Assembly: GCA_015847255.1 (NCBI GenBank)
Contig: JADLZK010002560.1
Coordinates: 264,558-328,557, forward strand
Length of the DNA: 64,000 nt
Reading direction: 5' to 3'
Source of the DNA: Hyparrhenia diplandra
Lineage: Eukaryota; Streptophyta; Magnoliopsida; Poales; Poaceae
The position numbers and the translations under genes were made by a program. The notes under the pieces were generated by a model. That model saw only the letters and a list, made by a program, of their open reading frames with translations, made no database searches and had not been told where the DNA came from. Positions 22,601 through 34,215 of this stretch are shown here, piece after piece; positions within the stretch are counted from its first letter, which is position 1; every line of letters starts with the position of its first letter.

Positions 22601-24050
22601 CCACCCATATTTAGGGTCTTTTTGGTTGTGTAAGGACTTTGGCCTAAGAGGAGGTGAATTTAGGCAACTTAAAACTCTATTTCTAAGTATGGCCTCTAAG
22701 TTCATCCTTAGCAAAATCTATGCAAAATAAGTAAACATCTAAATGTGCATTTAGATGTGCAACTACTGATTTTTGTTAGGTGTATTGCTATCTCTACTGC
22801 AAAAGAGTGATGCAACCATATGTTCCAAACTAATCTACTCTAGAAAATGGGTAAAACACACAGCCAAGGTGGCAATGTAATTGTGGAAGCTCGGTTGAGA
22901 TATAGATGCAAACTCCCATCTACGGCTCTGTTATTTTTACCATGGTATTGAGAAGGATGCAAGCTTTTTGCTAATTCTCGTTGCATGCCTCTTGCAACGA
23001 AGCCCTCAAGGGTAAGCTCACATTTGGGTAACTCCATGAATATCCTCGACCTTTCCAAAGCACGCGTGGGTCTTCGATGTGCCTTGCCGAGTACAAACAT
23101 GGTGCATGCACACAAGAACCTAATGGCAAGAGGTGTGCAAACCTCACTAGACACTAGGCCCTACTCCTAGAGCAAGGAAATATGAGTGTTGGTCTAAATA
23201 GCCTAACCACATCACAAGAACCTATACTAATCATCGACCGATTCAATAAATCTACCCATATGGAGAGCTCCAATGTGGTGTGCAAACACTTTAGCACGTT
23301 CTATCAGCGCTTCTACCCTTAAAATGGGTGGTTGGGGCATGTATTTATAGATCCCAAGTCAAAATTAGTTGTTGGTGGAAAGGGCATCTTTCTACATGAG
23401 CACTAGTTACCATGGTGCTTGCACCACATACGACCAGTGCTGCCACATGGATTGGCTGTTATTTGTGCCAAATCCAACCATTGGAGTAACTATGTAACCC
23501 GGTGCACTTGACTAGTGCTACACCGATGATCACCGGTGCATTTTAGGTGATATTCATCTATTTTGTAGCCTCTAGAACCTATAACCTATGCACAAGACCA
23601 AGTCAACACCATTGATGATCGATTGCCCTTTGGGACCTTCAACACCCACATACAACCCTTTCTCGAAGCAATAATAAGTGCACACCGGTGGTGTTACTAG
23701 TGCCATTGATTGATGAAGCCCGCACTACTGTTCTCTAGATGCCATGTCCAAAGTGAAGCAACTAGTGCAAAGATCGGGTCATGACTAGTGTTACCCGATG
23801 TAGCTACCCCTCCTTCATTTCTTCATCCATTGATTGTCTAGGCTTCTTCTTTTTCATCTTGGATTCTTCTCTTCTCTTATAGGTTGTCAACACATCTTCT
23901 ACGGTCTTGTTTTCGTGTTGATGAGTTTCTTGTCATTCAAATCAATCCAAGTTTGCATGTGCATCCGGTTGAACTACAACATAGGCAAGTTGTCCGCCTT
24001 CATCCAAAGGTCATGGTTAATTCGGCCATAATAGGGGCATTGCCCCCTTG
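22600..24050 (-). mobile_element. Degenerate Copia-type LTR region
   Basis: Near 22650 the motif CTAAGAGGAGGTGAATTTAG matches the minus-strand form of the CACCCCCTCTAG-type 3' ends of grass Copia LTRs. CACCGGTGCA-like phrases follow (23500-23700). No pol frame was seen. Boundaries are approximate. Confidence 0.35.
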
Positions 24051-27000
24051 TTGTATCGAGATGGCGGACTTGGGGGGGGGTAAATAGTCCTTTCTAAATT
24101 TAATCGCACCAGCCTAACCAAAATAAACCTTAGCTTGCAAGGTCTCACAAACCTAGGCAACTAGTACTTCAAGCACGGGGGAGCTCCTACATAATATAGT
24201 AAGCAAAAGGACAAAGCTCCTAAGCTCACTAGCAATGCTCAAAGACAAGGCAACACATGCCAAACCTGTCACATCCTAGCCTAGGGCTTAATAAGATTGA
24301 TAGAATACTCATACCAACAAGTTGTAACTTCTTTTACGGAAGCCCAATTCCAAAGAACTCAAAACTTAAGTTTTTCTTGGCTTGAAGGAATTTGGGGATG
24401 GATAACTAAATGGGACTAGACATAAGGACATGGCCAAGAGGGACATTCTGACTTGGGGTTGATCGATGAAGATCTAAGTCTTCTATGGGGGATAACTTAA
24501 AACTTAGGGGTTGTTTGGTTTCCATAAGTCATGGGACTTATTAAGTCAAGTGACTAAAAATGAGTGACTTATTAGTCATGCCTATTTGGTTGCAAGTGAC
24601 TTATAAGTCGGGAAAAATAAGTGACTTATAAGTTTTAAGTAGGGGTGTACTAACTTATAACTTATAAGTCACATGACTTAATAAATCCCTACTATTTAGC
24701 AAAATAAGTGGGTTATTTCAATTTTTGACTTAATAAGTCTCATGATTTATGGAAACCAAACAACTCCTTGTAAGTCACCCATTTCTCTTCTTTTTTTCCA
24801 CGACTTATAAGTCATTTGCATCCAAACAACCATGACTTATAAGTTACTCATTTTAGTCACCGACTTAATAAGTCTCATGACTTATGGAAACGAAATTGCC
24901 TCTAAGTTCCTATTGAGACAAGCTCAAGGTTGTCGCCCATCCTCATGCTAGTGGTGACGCAGTCACACACACTCCCATGTGGAGTACTCACCATGAGCTC
25001 TAGCCTTCGAGTGGCCGGACACTTAGCGCTCTTCATGTCTCACTTTACTAGAGTTGTTTTTTGTGATTCCCGTGGGGTGAGCACCGTACCCCTCATAAGC
25101 ACTTCACCAAAGCACCGCATAATCTCCTTTTGTGCTTCCATGAAGCAACAAGACATGATATGCCGTCTAGGAGGCGGCAACCTCCAAGAATAAAAAGCAC
25201 CATCGGTTTTATAATATAATCACCTAATGCCACTTGATGAATCTCGCAATGCGGTCACACTAGAATCGTTCACTCACTCCAATCGACATTAAAACTATCG
25301 AGAAAGATTGAGTAGGAGGACTCCCAAACACCATAACAAAAGCCACCAAGGCCTAGGTGTGCTCCAGACCCGGCCAAAGGGCTAACCAAGCATCCTAGCT
25401 ACTTATACCCCCAAGGGTCAAGTAGCCATTACCCACAAAATGGGGTCTCGAACCTACCTCAGACCGCACATTGACGGATCCAAATGAGGCAACCTCGGTG
25501 GGATCAACCAGGATCTCATTACATCTTCTTCTCTTCAAACACCGAGCCGTTGATCTCTAATAGTTGACTTAATGTACCAACGTCAACACCTCCACACACT
25601 CTAGATTGTCTAGCTACCGGGAGGATCAAAACCAAGAGCCACCACGGTCGAATCACTCCATAGAGCTCCCCGAGTATTTAAAACCATCTAGAGCAAGTCT
25701 AGCTCATTAGTTCGAATCAAGAGTAAGGTCTAGATTGACCTTCTACGTCCCTCTTCTACACACCATGCGATGATACCGCCTGACAATGAGGAATCAAACG
25801 AAGGGTCCATAGTCTAGATCATCACTAAGCTATGGCCTATCCACAGTCTGGACTGTCTTTGAGCCAGGGCTCGGATCCTCCTCCTTCGATCTTTGTTTAG
25901 GCCATGGAAGCAACCAAACTCATGTGCCATGGTTTGGATTCCTCGCCAGCACAATGTGGACTCTCTTTTTCTCCACTTTTTTTCTTCACACTATTTCACC
26001 TTTGCAAATGTGTCCACACCACCAAATGTACACCATCATGTGCATGTTTGTTACCATTTTAAATTCATTTTCAACTGATTTTCATTTGAGCACACCACGC
26101 CTCACGATTCTAGCAACGTTACATTGTTTGATCACTCAAGTGGCATAAGATGACTAGTATGCAAACAAATTTGCCCTACTTAATAGTATAGCCATCTATC
26201 TGAAACGCGGTCACATCTATGACTAGTGAAATGAAGTGCCCTAGGTGATACCTTTACCTAAGCATTCCATTCCATCTCCTTCAATTTAGTGAATCACTCC
26301 TATATATGCATAGCCAATATCATGACAACTACATAAGAATCTTGTCCGACCACCCAAGCTCATCGATAAACTCGACCACCCAAGCACATCTCCTTTGGTG
26401 TTGATGCAACATGTGCACCAATTCGGTCAACAAATGATATGATCCACTTTGGTTCATCGATCTTGACCTCACTTGCCCTTCACCGTTGCGTCGGTCCATG
26501 ATTGCCAAGTCTTTGCTCAAGTAACCCGCCACGCGGTCAAACGCTTCAAAAGCCTTCGACTTGCCATTCACACCTACAACCGATCCATCATGCTAAGTCT
26601 TGTCTTGATCTTCTCCACCTTAGTCTCATGACTCCCTATGATGTCTCATATGTAATGAGTTTCTTCTCACATTCACTTGTGGACTAATCTCATGTGGATG
26701 TCACATAACCACATATTAGTCCACCTAGGTTGCCACTCAATTACCAAAACCAAACAAGGACCTTTCACCCCTTCAACAAATCCAAGGGCAAAACTTCTCC
26801 CCTTAGGAAATGACCATTTTGGAGGTTTTAGAGATCAAAGCCTACAAAAATTGAGGAAAAGCCATGGACAGGGGGTGGGGACGGTTGGGTGCTTCATTTA
26901 TAGCCTTAGACTTAACTAAGGTGACCACCACTATTAATCGTTAATTGAGGTAGGGCACCTAATGCAACCACCTTAGTTATTGTGTTAGGGCAACCCCATT

Positions 27001-27540
27001 AACTAAAGGCGGTTGCTGGGGCGACTACCCTACCATGAATAATTGAGGTAGGCAACAGTCTAACCACTCAGGACTCCCAAACGAAATGCCTTGTAAAAGA
27101 TTATGTATAGTAATGTTGGTCATGTTGATCATCAAACACCAAAATCCAAACTAAATGGTCCAAGGGTCCATTTTCTTATAGTCTCCCCTTTTATGTGCTT
27201 TTCGGCAACACGACCAAAGCAAGCAAATAATTATAAATACCGCTGAAAACCTATCAATCACTTAAAATTGGAGGAAGACATTAGTAGCAAAGGGAGGATC
27301 AAATTTTTCTGCCCTATGTATGTGGATTGGAATTGGTCACAAAATTTAACTCTTAGATACATAGACTCTCCCCCTAAGTGTATGCATACATCTAGTGTAG
27401 GCCAAAGCATTTGAATAATTGGGAATTTTATGTACAAAGGTCGTTTAATGTATATAATGCATGTAGAGAAAATATAAAGGTACCAAATTGAATTTAACAT
27501 GATGACATCAGTTTAGGGATATTGCATGCATAAATCCAAT
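24051..27540 (-). mobile_element. Degenerate Copia-type element, LTR end plus body
   Basis: TGTTGTATCGAGATGGCGGA, then nine G and TAAATAGTCCTTTCTAAA, starts at 24051. On the minus strand this is an LTR 3' end, and it is the mirror of the end at 58050-58097. The sequence to about 27540 is transposon-like without a recognisable pol, and a foldback MITE sits at 24501-24910. The gag fragment at 27551-28080 has the orientation expected for the same element. Confidence 0.4.
24501..24910. mobile_element. Long palindromic MITE (TTATAAGTCA type)
   Basis: AACTTAGGGGTTGTTTGG at about 24501 faces CCTCTAAGTT near 24905. About 100 bp at each side, including TTTCCATAAGTCATG and GACTTATTAAGTC, pair as a hairpin. 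A second, inner terminus (TTATGGAAACCAAACAACTC) ends near 24768. GACTTATAAGTC palindromes recur throughout. Confidence 0.6.
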
Positions 27541-27550
27541 TTGATTGACA

Positions 27551-28080
27551 CTAGAAGAAGGCTTTTGAATGCATAATGATTATCTCTAGGGACTCTATTT
27601 TTCTTGTAGGGAGACTGCTGCACACACATGATAAACTTGAAGATGTTAGTCTAAAAACTTCCAAGTTCAGGATCCAAACCTTCTTGGTGCTCTTCACGTT
27701 GGAAATACTCTCCTTTGGCACCAAAATGTGTTTGGCCCCACTTTTGTTGGCATGCTTGTTATCCTTGGTGGACACCACCTTGTCATTCTTCTTCTTCTTC
27801 TTCTTCTTCTTCTTCTTCTTCAAAAGATAAGGTGTGGAGGCCTTCTTGTTCACCTTGTTGAGCTTGCTTGTTTGCCTTTTTTCTATCTTCTTTACTCCCT
27901 CATTCTTCATCATGCAATCGATAGAACTTGTGGCCATCCTTGTGGCATACGTAGCAAACCATGGTTGCTCTCTCTCATCAAGCTTCCTCACTCCTTGACA
28001 GTGTTATATTGATGAGGTTTGGCTTTTCCCATTGCCTTTCACATGAACTAAGTCCTTGATGAGGCGAGCCAGTGTCATAC
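27551..28080 (-). pseudogene. Copia-like gag fragment with zinc knuckle
   Basis: On the minus strand one frame reads MVCYVCHKDGHKFYRL, a CCHC zinc knuckle whose last Cys is lost. A second frame reads VKKIEKRQTSKLNKVNKK, a Lys run encoded by a (TTC)n tract (about 27788-27822), then GAKHILVPKESISNVKSTKK, all typical of Copia gag after the knuckle. Part of the fragment (the knuckle and flanks) is also present at 61915-62130 beside copy 2. Confidence 0.6.
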
Positions 28081-28097
28081 CCTAAAATTTCCAACTT

Positions 28098-28450
28098 TAT
28101 GTTATGAATAACTGTAGTGGCATCAATATATGTTGGGCAATATTGCTTATAAGAGATGAAGTAAATTTTTTTGATAAATGTATACCAAAATCTTTCTTGC
28201 AGATATTAATTGTTGAAGGGCACCGACTCGGCTGTGGGGTGCAGTTACAGTGCCATGAGGAACGGAGTGGGATATACTCAACCATACATGTGGCCTCCTT
28301 GAGGAGTTTGCATTGCAGTTCTTCAAATCAAATGGATGGTTATTTACTAATTGTCAAATTGGTCTTCGTTACTCTAAGCTTCCGTGTGTCGTTTCGAGCT
28401 TTGTGTTTGCTTCCAAGAACTCAGTTGGTCTGTTTGGGGCCACAACTCTA
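28098..28450 (+). repeat. Inverted segmental duplication, copy 1, unknown-exon block
   Basis: Aligns with the reverse complement of about 61120-61510. Shared phrases include ATCAATATATGTTG, ATAAGAGATGAAGT, CAGTTACAGTGCCATGAGGA and ATGGATGGTTATTTACTA. Confidence 0.75.
28203..28316 (+). pseudogene. Relic of an unidentified terminal exon (copy 1)
   Basis: After the acceptor TTCTTGCAG the frame reads ILIVEGHRLGCGVQLQCHEE, then shifts relative to copy 2. The stop used in copy 2 (TAG) is CAG here. The cleaner copy is at 61303-61416. The protein is not recognised. Confidence 0.5.
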
Positions 28451-28619
28451 TAAATAGCCTGATTCTACTTTACATAGATGAAGACAGATATTAACTATAT
28501 ATCCATTATCTTAAAAATGTGTCAATTGTAACAAAAGTGGTTTTTCTTCGTTTTTAACTTTTATATGAATTCTTTGTTTCCAGACAATTTATCAAAACTA
28601 TAAATTGCGTATGGATTAG

Positions 28620-28850
28620 AAACATAGGCGTGATCGTGTTGCTTTGCCTTGCGCACACTGGTTGGAGCCAACCAGCCCTGGTTGGGTCTTTGTCAATTGA
28701 TGTCGATCTCCTTTCTGTTCCAAGTGTACAATTGTTCTATGTAACAGAAGTCAAATTTTATTCTGACGAGAATACAATTGTGGCCCAATATATTCATTCA
28801 CTAAGTCATGTACTTCTAAATATATAACATACACATTATTATATATATAG
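28620..28850 (+). repeat. Inverted segmental duplication, copy 1, outer block
   Basis: Aligns with the reverse complement of about 60740-61010. Shared phrases include CTTGCGCACACTGGTTG, GAGCCAACCAGCCCT, GAGAATACAATTGTGG and ATAGAATGGACCAAGATC. Function unknown; possibly 3' flank of the unidentified exon's gene. Confidence 0.7.
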
Positions 28851-28912
28851 AATGGACCAAGATCGCCATAAAGGGAATTAACATCTTGCTTTTTAAGTTG
28901 TCATTGGTCTTT

Positions 28913-29487
28913 TATCACATCCCATCAAAGGGCCAAGGAGGCCTGCGGCGCACGCAAGGGCAACAGCATGTCGTAGGGTTTACGTACGTGTGTTCATAGG
29001 GATGAGTGTGCGTGCGTGTTGGCGTCTGCGTTGTCTTGTGTAAATCTCAAATAAAAAAAAAAGCCCTGTGGTCGGCCACCGCTGCCGTCATCTGATTTTT
29101 CGTCAAAATAAATATTAAGATATAAATATTTAGGAAAGTAATTGATTGACATATATTAGGAAAAGAATTTAGGATTTGCTTTGTAAAAGGTATTCCAAAC
29201 TATAAGAAAATCTTTAGAGATTGCTTAATTAGCTGTACAAGGTAATATTATTTCCATCTTTCGGGACTATAAATACAAGGGGATCTGTAATCATTTGAAA
29301 TTATGAAAGAAATAATCAAGGGGTAAAACCATCATCTCTCAAGCCCTCAACCTCTCTCTCTCTCTCTCGGCCTCGCGTGCCGCCGCCAGCCCAGCACCCT
29401 ATCTCGTGCGTGCCACGCCGGCATCCCAGCGCCGCCGATGACCGCCCACCACTGCCCTCATGGTCGTGAGCCCATCAGACTGTGACA
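28913..29487 (+). mobile_element. Solo LTR of the element A/B family
   Basis: 575 bp, starting TATCACATCCC (the usual TG changed to TA) and ending GACTGTGACA, flanked by TCTTT at 28908-28912 and 29488-29492. The promoter block GGGACTATAAATACAAGGGG matches that of elements A and B. A CT microsatellite lies at about 29352-29370. Confidence 0.75.
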
Positions 29488-29646
29488 TCTTTCAGTAATA
29501 TTATACACAAACTATAGCATTTGTCATCGATAAAGTAAAAAATAAAGGCTAACAGCTCCCATATTCAGCTATGTCGAGCCTACATCGTTTTGAAATTACT
29601 AGAAATTCGGTGCCATATCCATTATGTGAAAATGAGTGTGATATGG

Positions 29647-29751
29647 CCTCCTATTGATCGTTTCCGATTGTTTTCATCTCTAGCCTCCTATTGATGGTTT
29701 CGATTGTTTTCATCTCTAGCCTCCTATTGTCGTTTCGATTGTTTTCTCTAG
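29647..29751 (+). repeat. Three-copy minisatellite, about 36 bp unit
   Basis: CCTCCTATTGATCGTTTCCG followed by ATTGTTTTCATCTCTAG repeats at 29647, 29684 and 29720; the last copy is shortened to 32 bp. Confidence 0.75.
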
Positions 29752-29759
29752 CTGGAACG

Positions 29760-30240
29760 TTGGGAATTCAGTCTTGCTTGAGATCTAAATAATGTCTTAT
29801 ATTTGACAAAACAACATAAGTAGAATAGCACGCACAATTCAGGACATATTATGCATATGCTTGATGAATTATTGAGAATGTGGAAACAGCACGAGCAGAG
29901 TGAACGCATTCGGTGAGAAATTAGTCAAATGTTTAATTTCAGAATTTTTAAATATATGTTACACAATCCTTGTAACTTTTTATTCTGCTCCGGAAAACCC
30001 ATTTCCATTAACTTGCAACGGAAATACACAACGACGACAACGTCTGGAATTGTCTATATAATATTATTATTGAGTTTTAGTGAACACTTTCGGGTTTCCA
30101 TTATTTTTAGTTAATTACGCAAATTTCGATTGAGCTGTGCTTTTGGACAACATTGGACCATAAATCTTTCTGAAACAGTTCTGTTTGTCGTATATAAGAA
30201 AATTTTAGCCCGTTAATATTACCAACCGTTGTTTTCACTG
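29760..30240. other. Intergenic AT-rich DNA
   Basis: No gene or defined repeat was seen. Confidence 0.4.
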
Positions 30241-31738
30241 TTTAAAAAGTACCCTCTGTCACTGTGCCACAGGTCCAAAGAAGCGGCTGCAGAACTTTCT
30301 CTAGTCGCTCTCGCGAGCTCTCGCGAATAGTAGCTTAGGGTAGTAAGCCGCCGCCGCCGTCCAGTTCTTCTTCATCCCCACCCGTTCTTCTTCCTCCAAC
30401 TCCCCGTTCTCCCTACCCCCTCTCAGCAACCGCCGGCCGCCCCCTGCCCTCCTTCTCCGGCGTTCGCCGGTGAAGTGGAGGCCGGGCCTCCCTTTTTCCC
30501 TTTATCCCCTCATTCCTCTCCTTGTAAGATTCTCTATCACAATAAGGCCTCCAAGGCAGTATGAACTAGTTACTACGACAGCGCGTCGCCCCGAGAGCTC
30601 CATCCATGTCGCCGACATCTACGACGCGTGCGGGCCTGAAGCTTCGGGCGGAAGGCCACCCGCCTACTTTGGGCGGAAACCGCACCGGTCTTTCCTCCTC
30701 GATCCTTCATGCCGCCCTCCGCACCCGCTTCCCCTTCTCCAGCCACCCCGATGGCAAGGAAGGGCGAGCGGAGGAGGGGGGGAGGAGGAACAGGCCGACG
30801 ACGCGCCTTGAGAAAGCGGGATCTCCGCCGCCTGTGTAACAATGAAGCCGACTTCACCGTCTTGCCACAGCTGGGCCGCCTCCATGGCAGCTTCGTTGGT
30901 GCGCGGATGGGCTTGCGGCCGGGCTCACCGCCGCCGCGTGGGCGGCGGTCGCGGCGCGGGGTAGTGGGACCTTTCTGCGTCGCCGGCGACATCCCAATCA
31001 CGGGGCTCGTCGCGAGCCACGCCCGGCGCTGCTCGGGTGGACACTAGTTCCACCATTGCGGTCTCCATGAGCGTCGGCCCGCTCCTCCGATTTGCCGCGG
31101 CCGCGGTTCCCATCAACGCCACAAGATCCGCCCGCGTCGAACCATGACAAGATCCGCAGGGAGGCTTTTTCGCCGATGATTTGCAACACATGGTGGGTCC
31201 CACATGTGTGGGGGTCCTCGCCACGTGTGGAGCATGCCATCTACGTTGTGATCTCCCCTGCACCTTCACGCCAATGCGTGGCCGGACTTTGTCCCACCTG
31301 CCCACCTTATCTTCTTTCATCCTTATCCTCTTTTACTGTTTTCTTTTATTTTTATTTTCTATCTAGTAGCACAGCAGCAACCTGCATCAAAGTTCCCGTC
31401 ATTGGTCCGGCGGTGACACACCCACCGGTTCTGGGAACGACGATCTTCTACCCACCGACGACTTCTTCAACATTATCTTCGGTTTGTTGGCGATGCATTT
31501 ACATGAAGCCGCCCTCAACCACTTGAAGCCTACGCTAGGCGAGGCCCTTCCGCACCAACAGCACCATGCGTCTACGGCGCCTCTACGGCCCCGTCCGCCC
31601 GGCCCTGTGCTCGGTGGCATTTCGGAGCCGCGGTCCGGTAGGGACCTTAACGTATTGGGCTCTTTTTTTAAGGACCTAGTTGTAACGCGCTGCTTTAATA
31701 TACTATAAGAGTTCAAAAAAAAAAAAAAAAAAAAAAAA
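30241..31738 (+). other. GC-rich segment ending in a 24-base poly(A)
   Basis: It begins like a transcribed 5' end (CTCTCGCGAGCTCTCGCG, then GCC/CCG runs) and ends GTAACGCGCTGCTTTAATA...GAGTTC followed by A24 (31715-31738). This is the form of a reverse-transcribed insert (LINE or processed RNA). Frames such as 30470-30811 are Pro/Arg/Gly-rich and unrecognised. No flanking target duplication was found, so origin is open. Confidence 0.4.
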
Positions 31739-32228
31739 GCGCCTGCGGTTGCCAATAATGGATGACAATTAAATGCGCTGGTATACTCTTCCAACGTTTA
31801 TTTATATTGGGTGGTCCTTTTGTAGTAGCCCTACAACAATATATACCATCGTATATTATTATGTCTTAAAACGCATCAAAGATAAGATGTGGTTGAATAC
31901 AATTGTTACGCTATAACTATATTGTTTTGATTTGACATCAAAACTTGAAATATATTTAAATTGTTCATGTATCATGAAGACGGGTCTAGAAACATAATAT
32001 TGCGCACTTCTTGCTGAGTGTATCGTTGTTTGAACAACAACACATATTTAAAACAAAATTAATCATGGTATTATTTTTCTCATGCTCTAACGCACGAACA
32101 TGATTCTCTTTAATTAGAAATATAAACTGCGAGTTTTTTTAGACAAAAGATAGGATCGATAAGCCAAGCACAAAAATAACAATATAAAAGAGTGCTTTAT
32201 TTTATAACAATAAGCAAATTAAACAGCG

Positions 32229-33092
32229 TTAGAGGCGACCGCAGTCGTAGTTGGTGTGGCCGAGTTCCTTGGTGCCCATGAGAGCCAGGACAGCCAAGCA
32301 GGCTAGCTTCACGGCCAGCGACTCGGTTCGCAACACTGTCCGCATGGCGAAAGCCTCCAAGGACAGCCTCGCCACCCTCAGCCTCCTCTCCCTGACGTAC
32401 TCCCCAATCGCCGTCGCTGCACCGGCCATCATGGTCTTGTGGCACGGCTCATCACGGCCGCCCCTCCTGGCGGTGGATCGCGCCAGCGACCGAGCAAGCA
32501 CGAGGGCGTCCTCCAGCGCCGCCGAGCCTCCCTGGCCTATGTAATTCCCCATGGTGTGCATGGCGTCGCCGGCAACCGTCACGGTGCCCTTCCGGAAGCC
32601 GGCGAACGCGACCTGCCATGGCGGCCGGTACCACACCTTGTTGATGACGTTCAATGACTCGGGATCGGCGTTCTGGATCATCTCGAGGACCTCGGTCGGG
32701 CACTGCTGGTCCTGCAGCATCTGTAGCATGAAATGCCTCGTGGCATGCACGTCACTGGTGACACCAGCATCTGCATCCAAGAGGGTGGCGTGATGTGAAG
32801 AGCAAAGGTGAGTAGGTGACCTGTCTGAACAGCGCGTGGCCAGTGGGGATGTGACATGTGCAGTTGTACCTGCAGAAGGGATGTGACAGGCTACGAAGAA
32901 ACTAACTCGAGTGTCGGTCATGGGCGAGCGCCCAACGAAGGAACGTTTGGTAACCCTTAGGCGCAGGAAATGGTCTCCGAATGGATGTCCGTGCGGATAC
33001 CTTGTGAATCCACGCAGAAACGCGTGAGTGGTTGATCTTGCCGCAGACATGCCTAAATACTTTGCCACCACTGAATTGGAGCCCGTCAACAC
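32229..33092 (-). pseudogene. FAD monooxygenase last exon
   Basis: A single open frame from the acceptor ATTGCAG to TAA at 32229-32231. It holds SNSVVAKYLGMSAARST, the substrate-domain segment VGRSPMTDTRVSFFVAC, YRPPWQVAFAGFRKGTVTV, the GD motif and the C-terminal helix region. The insert from about residue 80, TTAHVTSPLA to TLLDA, is bounded by AG|GTACAA and TGCAG|ATGC and may be a retained 95-96 bp intron. Confidence 0.75.
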
Positions 33093-33213
33093 CTGCAATA
33101 TATATATACTGTATATATCAACAATGCAAGGTTAACTAAGGGATGAAAATGGATCATGTATTCATGTCTGTCCGTAGGAGCTATTTAAGATAACAAAGGT
33201 CGATCGATGATGC

Positions 33214-33372
33214 CTTGGCCCTGATGGCCCTGCCACCGGTGTAGCGAGGACCGCGCCGGGATCTGATGGATGAATCGCTACAATGTGGCAACCGAAACGG
33301 ATTGCTCCTGCGGGTATGTTCTTGGCCAACGTCTCGATCAGGTCTTTCCTCTTTATCCATCGGAGCTCCTTT
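33214..33372 (-). pseudogene. FAD monooxygenase exon 4 (frameshift, GC donor)
   Basis: Reads KELRWIKRKDLIETLAKNIP and AGAIRFGCHIVAI, then LATPVAG; the conserved AIRAK follows in the next frame. The border is AAG|GCATCA, so the donor is GC or a mutated GT. The acceptor is GGCTAG. Confidence 0.65.
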
Positions 33373-33487
33373 CTAGCCAAAGCCCCAAGTGGCAGAGAGA
33401 TCAAACTTAGTGACAATCACTCCGGCCGTATACGATTAATTGCAGCTTTTATACAAGGGCTCTTTGTGACAATTAATTTGTTACTAC

Positions 33488-33537
33488 CTGACGGGTGTCA
33501 GGGAGCTCTTCTTTTCTTCCAGCCCACGTCGTGAAAC
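33488..33537 (-). pseudogene. FAD monooxygenase exon 3 (frameshifted)
   Basis: 50 bp between TTTCCAG and GTAGTA. It begins FHDVGW and must change frame by one base to read EEKKSSLTPVR, the family sequence; uncorrected it meets TGA within the exon. Confidence 0.65.
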
Positions 33538-33767
33538 CTGGAAATAAGTGGCAGTCACAAAGCAAGCTCTACCGATGCTGAATCTGATGGCATTTGGTAC
33601 TTAGTAAGGGTATTCTTTTTCTAATATGGATTATTTCGGATGGTAGTCGTACAGGATCAACGCAGGCAATAAATGCTGGCGGCGAGATTGAAGATTTGGC
33701 ATTCTATACTAGCATTCAGATAGATTGATTTCTGAGAAGAGCAAAATTTGCGAGGCTAGAATCTTAC

Positions 33768-33913
33768 ATGGTGACAAGGTTGGCAGTCTCCCGGAGCTCT
33801 GCAGCAATCCCGAGTTGCTCAGAACAAGCCATCCATTGACATGGATACCGATGGAGCCGCCTTCTGCTCTCAAAGTTTCTGACCTCTCCAACACAAGGCT
33901 CGAAATCCCTTTC
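33768..33913 (-). pseudogene. FAD monooxygenase exon 2 (frameshifted)
   Basis: Reads KGISSLVLERSETLRAEGGS then IGIHVNGWLVL. The family continuation QLGIAAELRETANLVTM is present, but one frame away, so one base is missing near 33820. The acceptor CCTAG and donor GTAAGA are normal. Confidence 0.75.
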
Positions 33914-34215
33914 CTAGGATGCAAAGCAGCAGCAGATTGCTTTGTTGTTGGCATGGCAGTACATCAGAAATAAAACTTGGAACTTTTGCCAAGTAGAAGA
34001 AGAAATCAAAACTTAAACACTAGGGAGGGATTGTGGTATGAGGTTCGGTCCGAAGAAAACAGCAGGTAGAGACTAGATCGATGTAATTACACGCACGATA
34101 TTGTAAAAGTAGATACAAACCGAAAGGCTTACTCTTAACACTAAAGGGAGGAAGAATAAATTCAAAATTTGAGATGAAGGGGGCTATCTACGAGGAAACG
34201 AAAAACTGATGTTAC

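Noticed and set aside
27576..27991. Poly-Lys protein (minus) or Phe-rich protein (plus)
   Set aside because: Both are readings of a (TTC)n microsatellite within a gag fragment.
29647..29751. CRISPR-like array
   Set aside because: The three units abut without spacers, and the DNA is eukaryotic; it is a minisatellite.
31355..31366. CTAGT as a third Helitron end
   Set aside because: No upstream hairpin and no matching TC start in an AT context were found.
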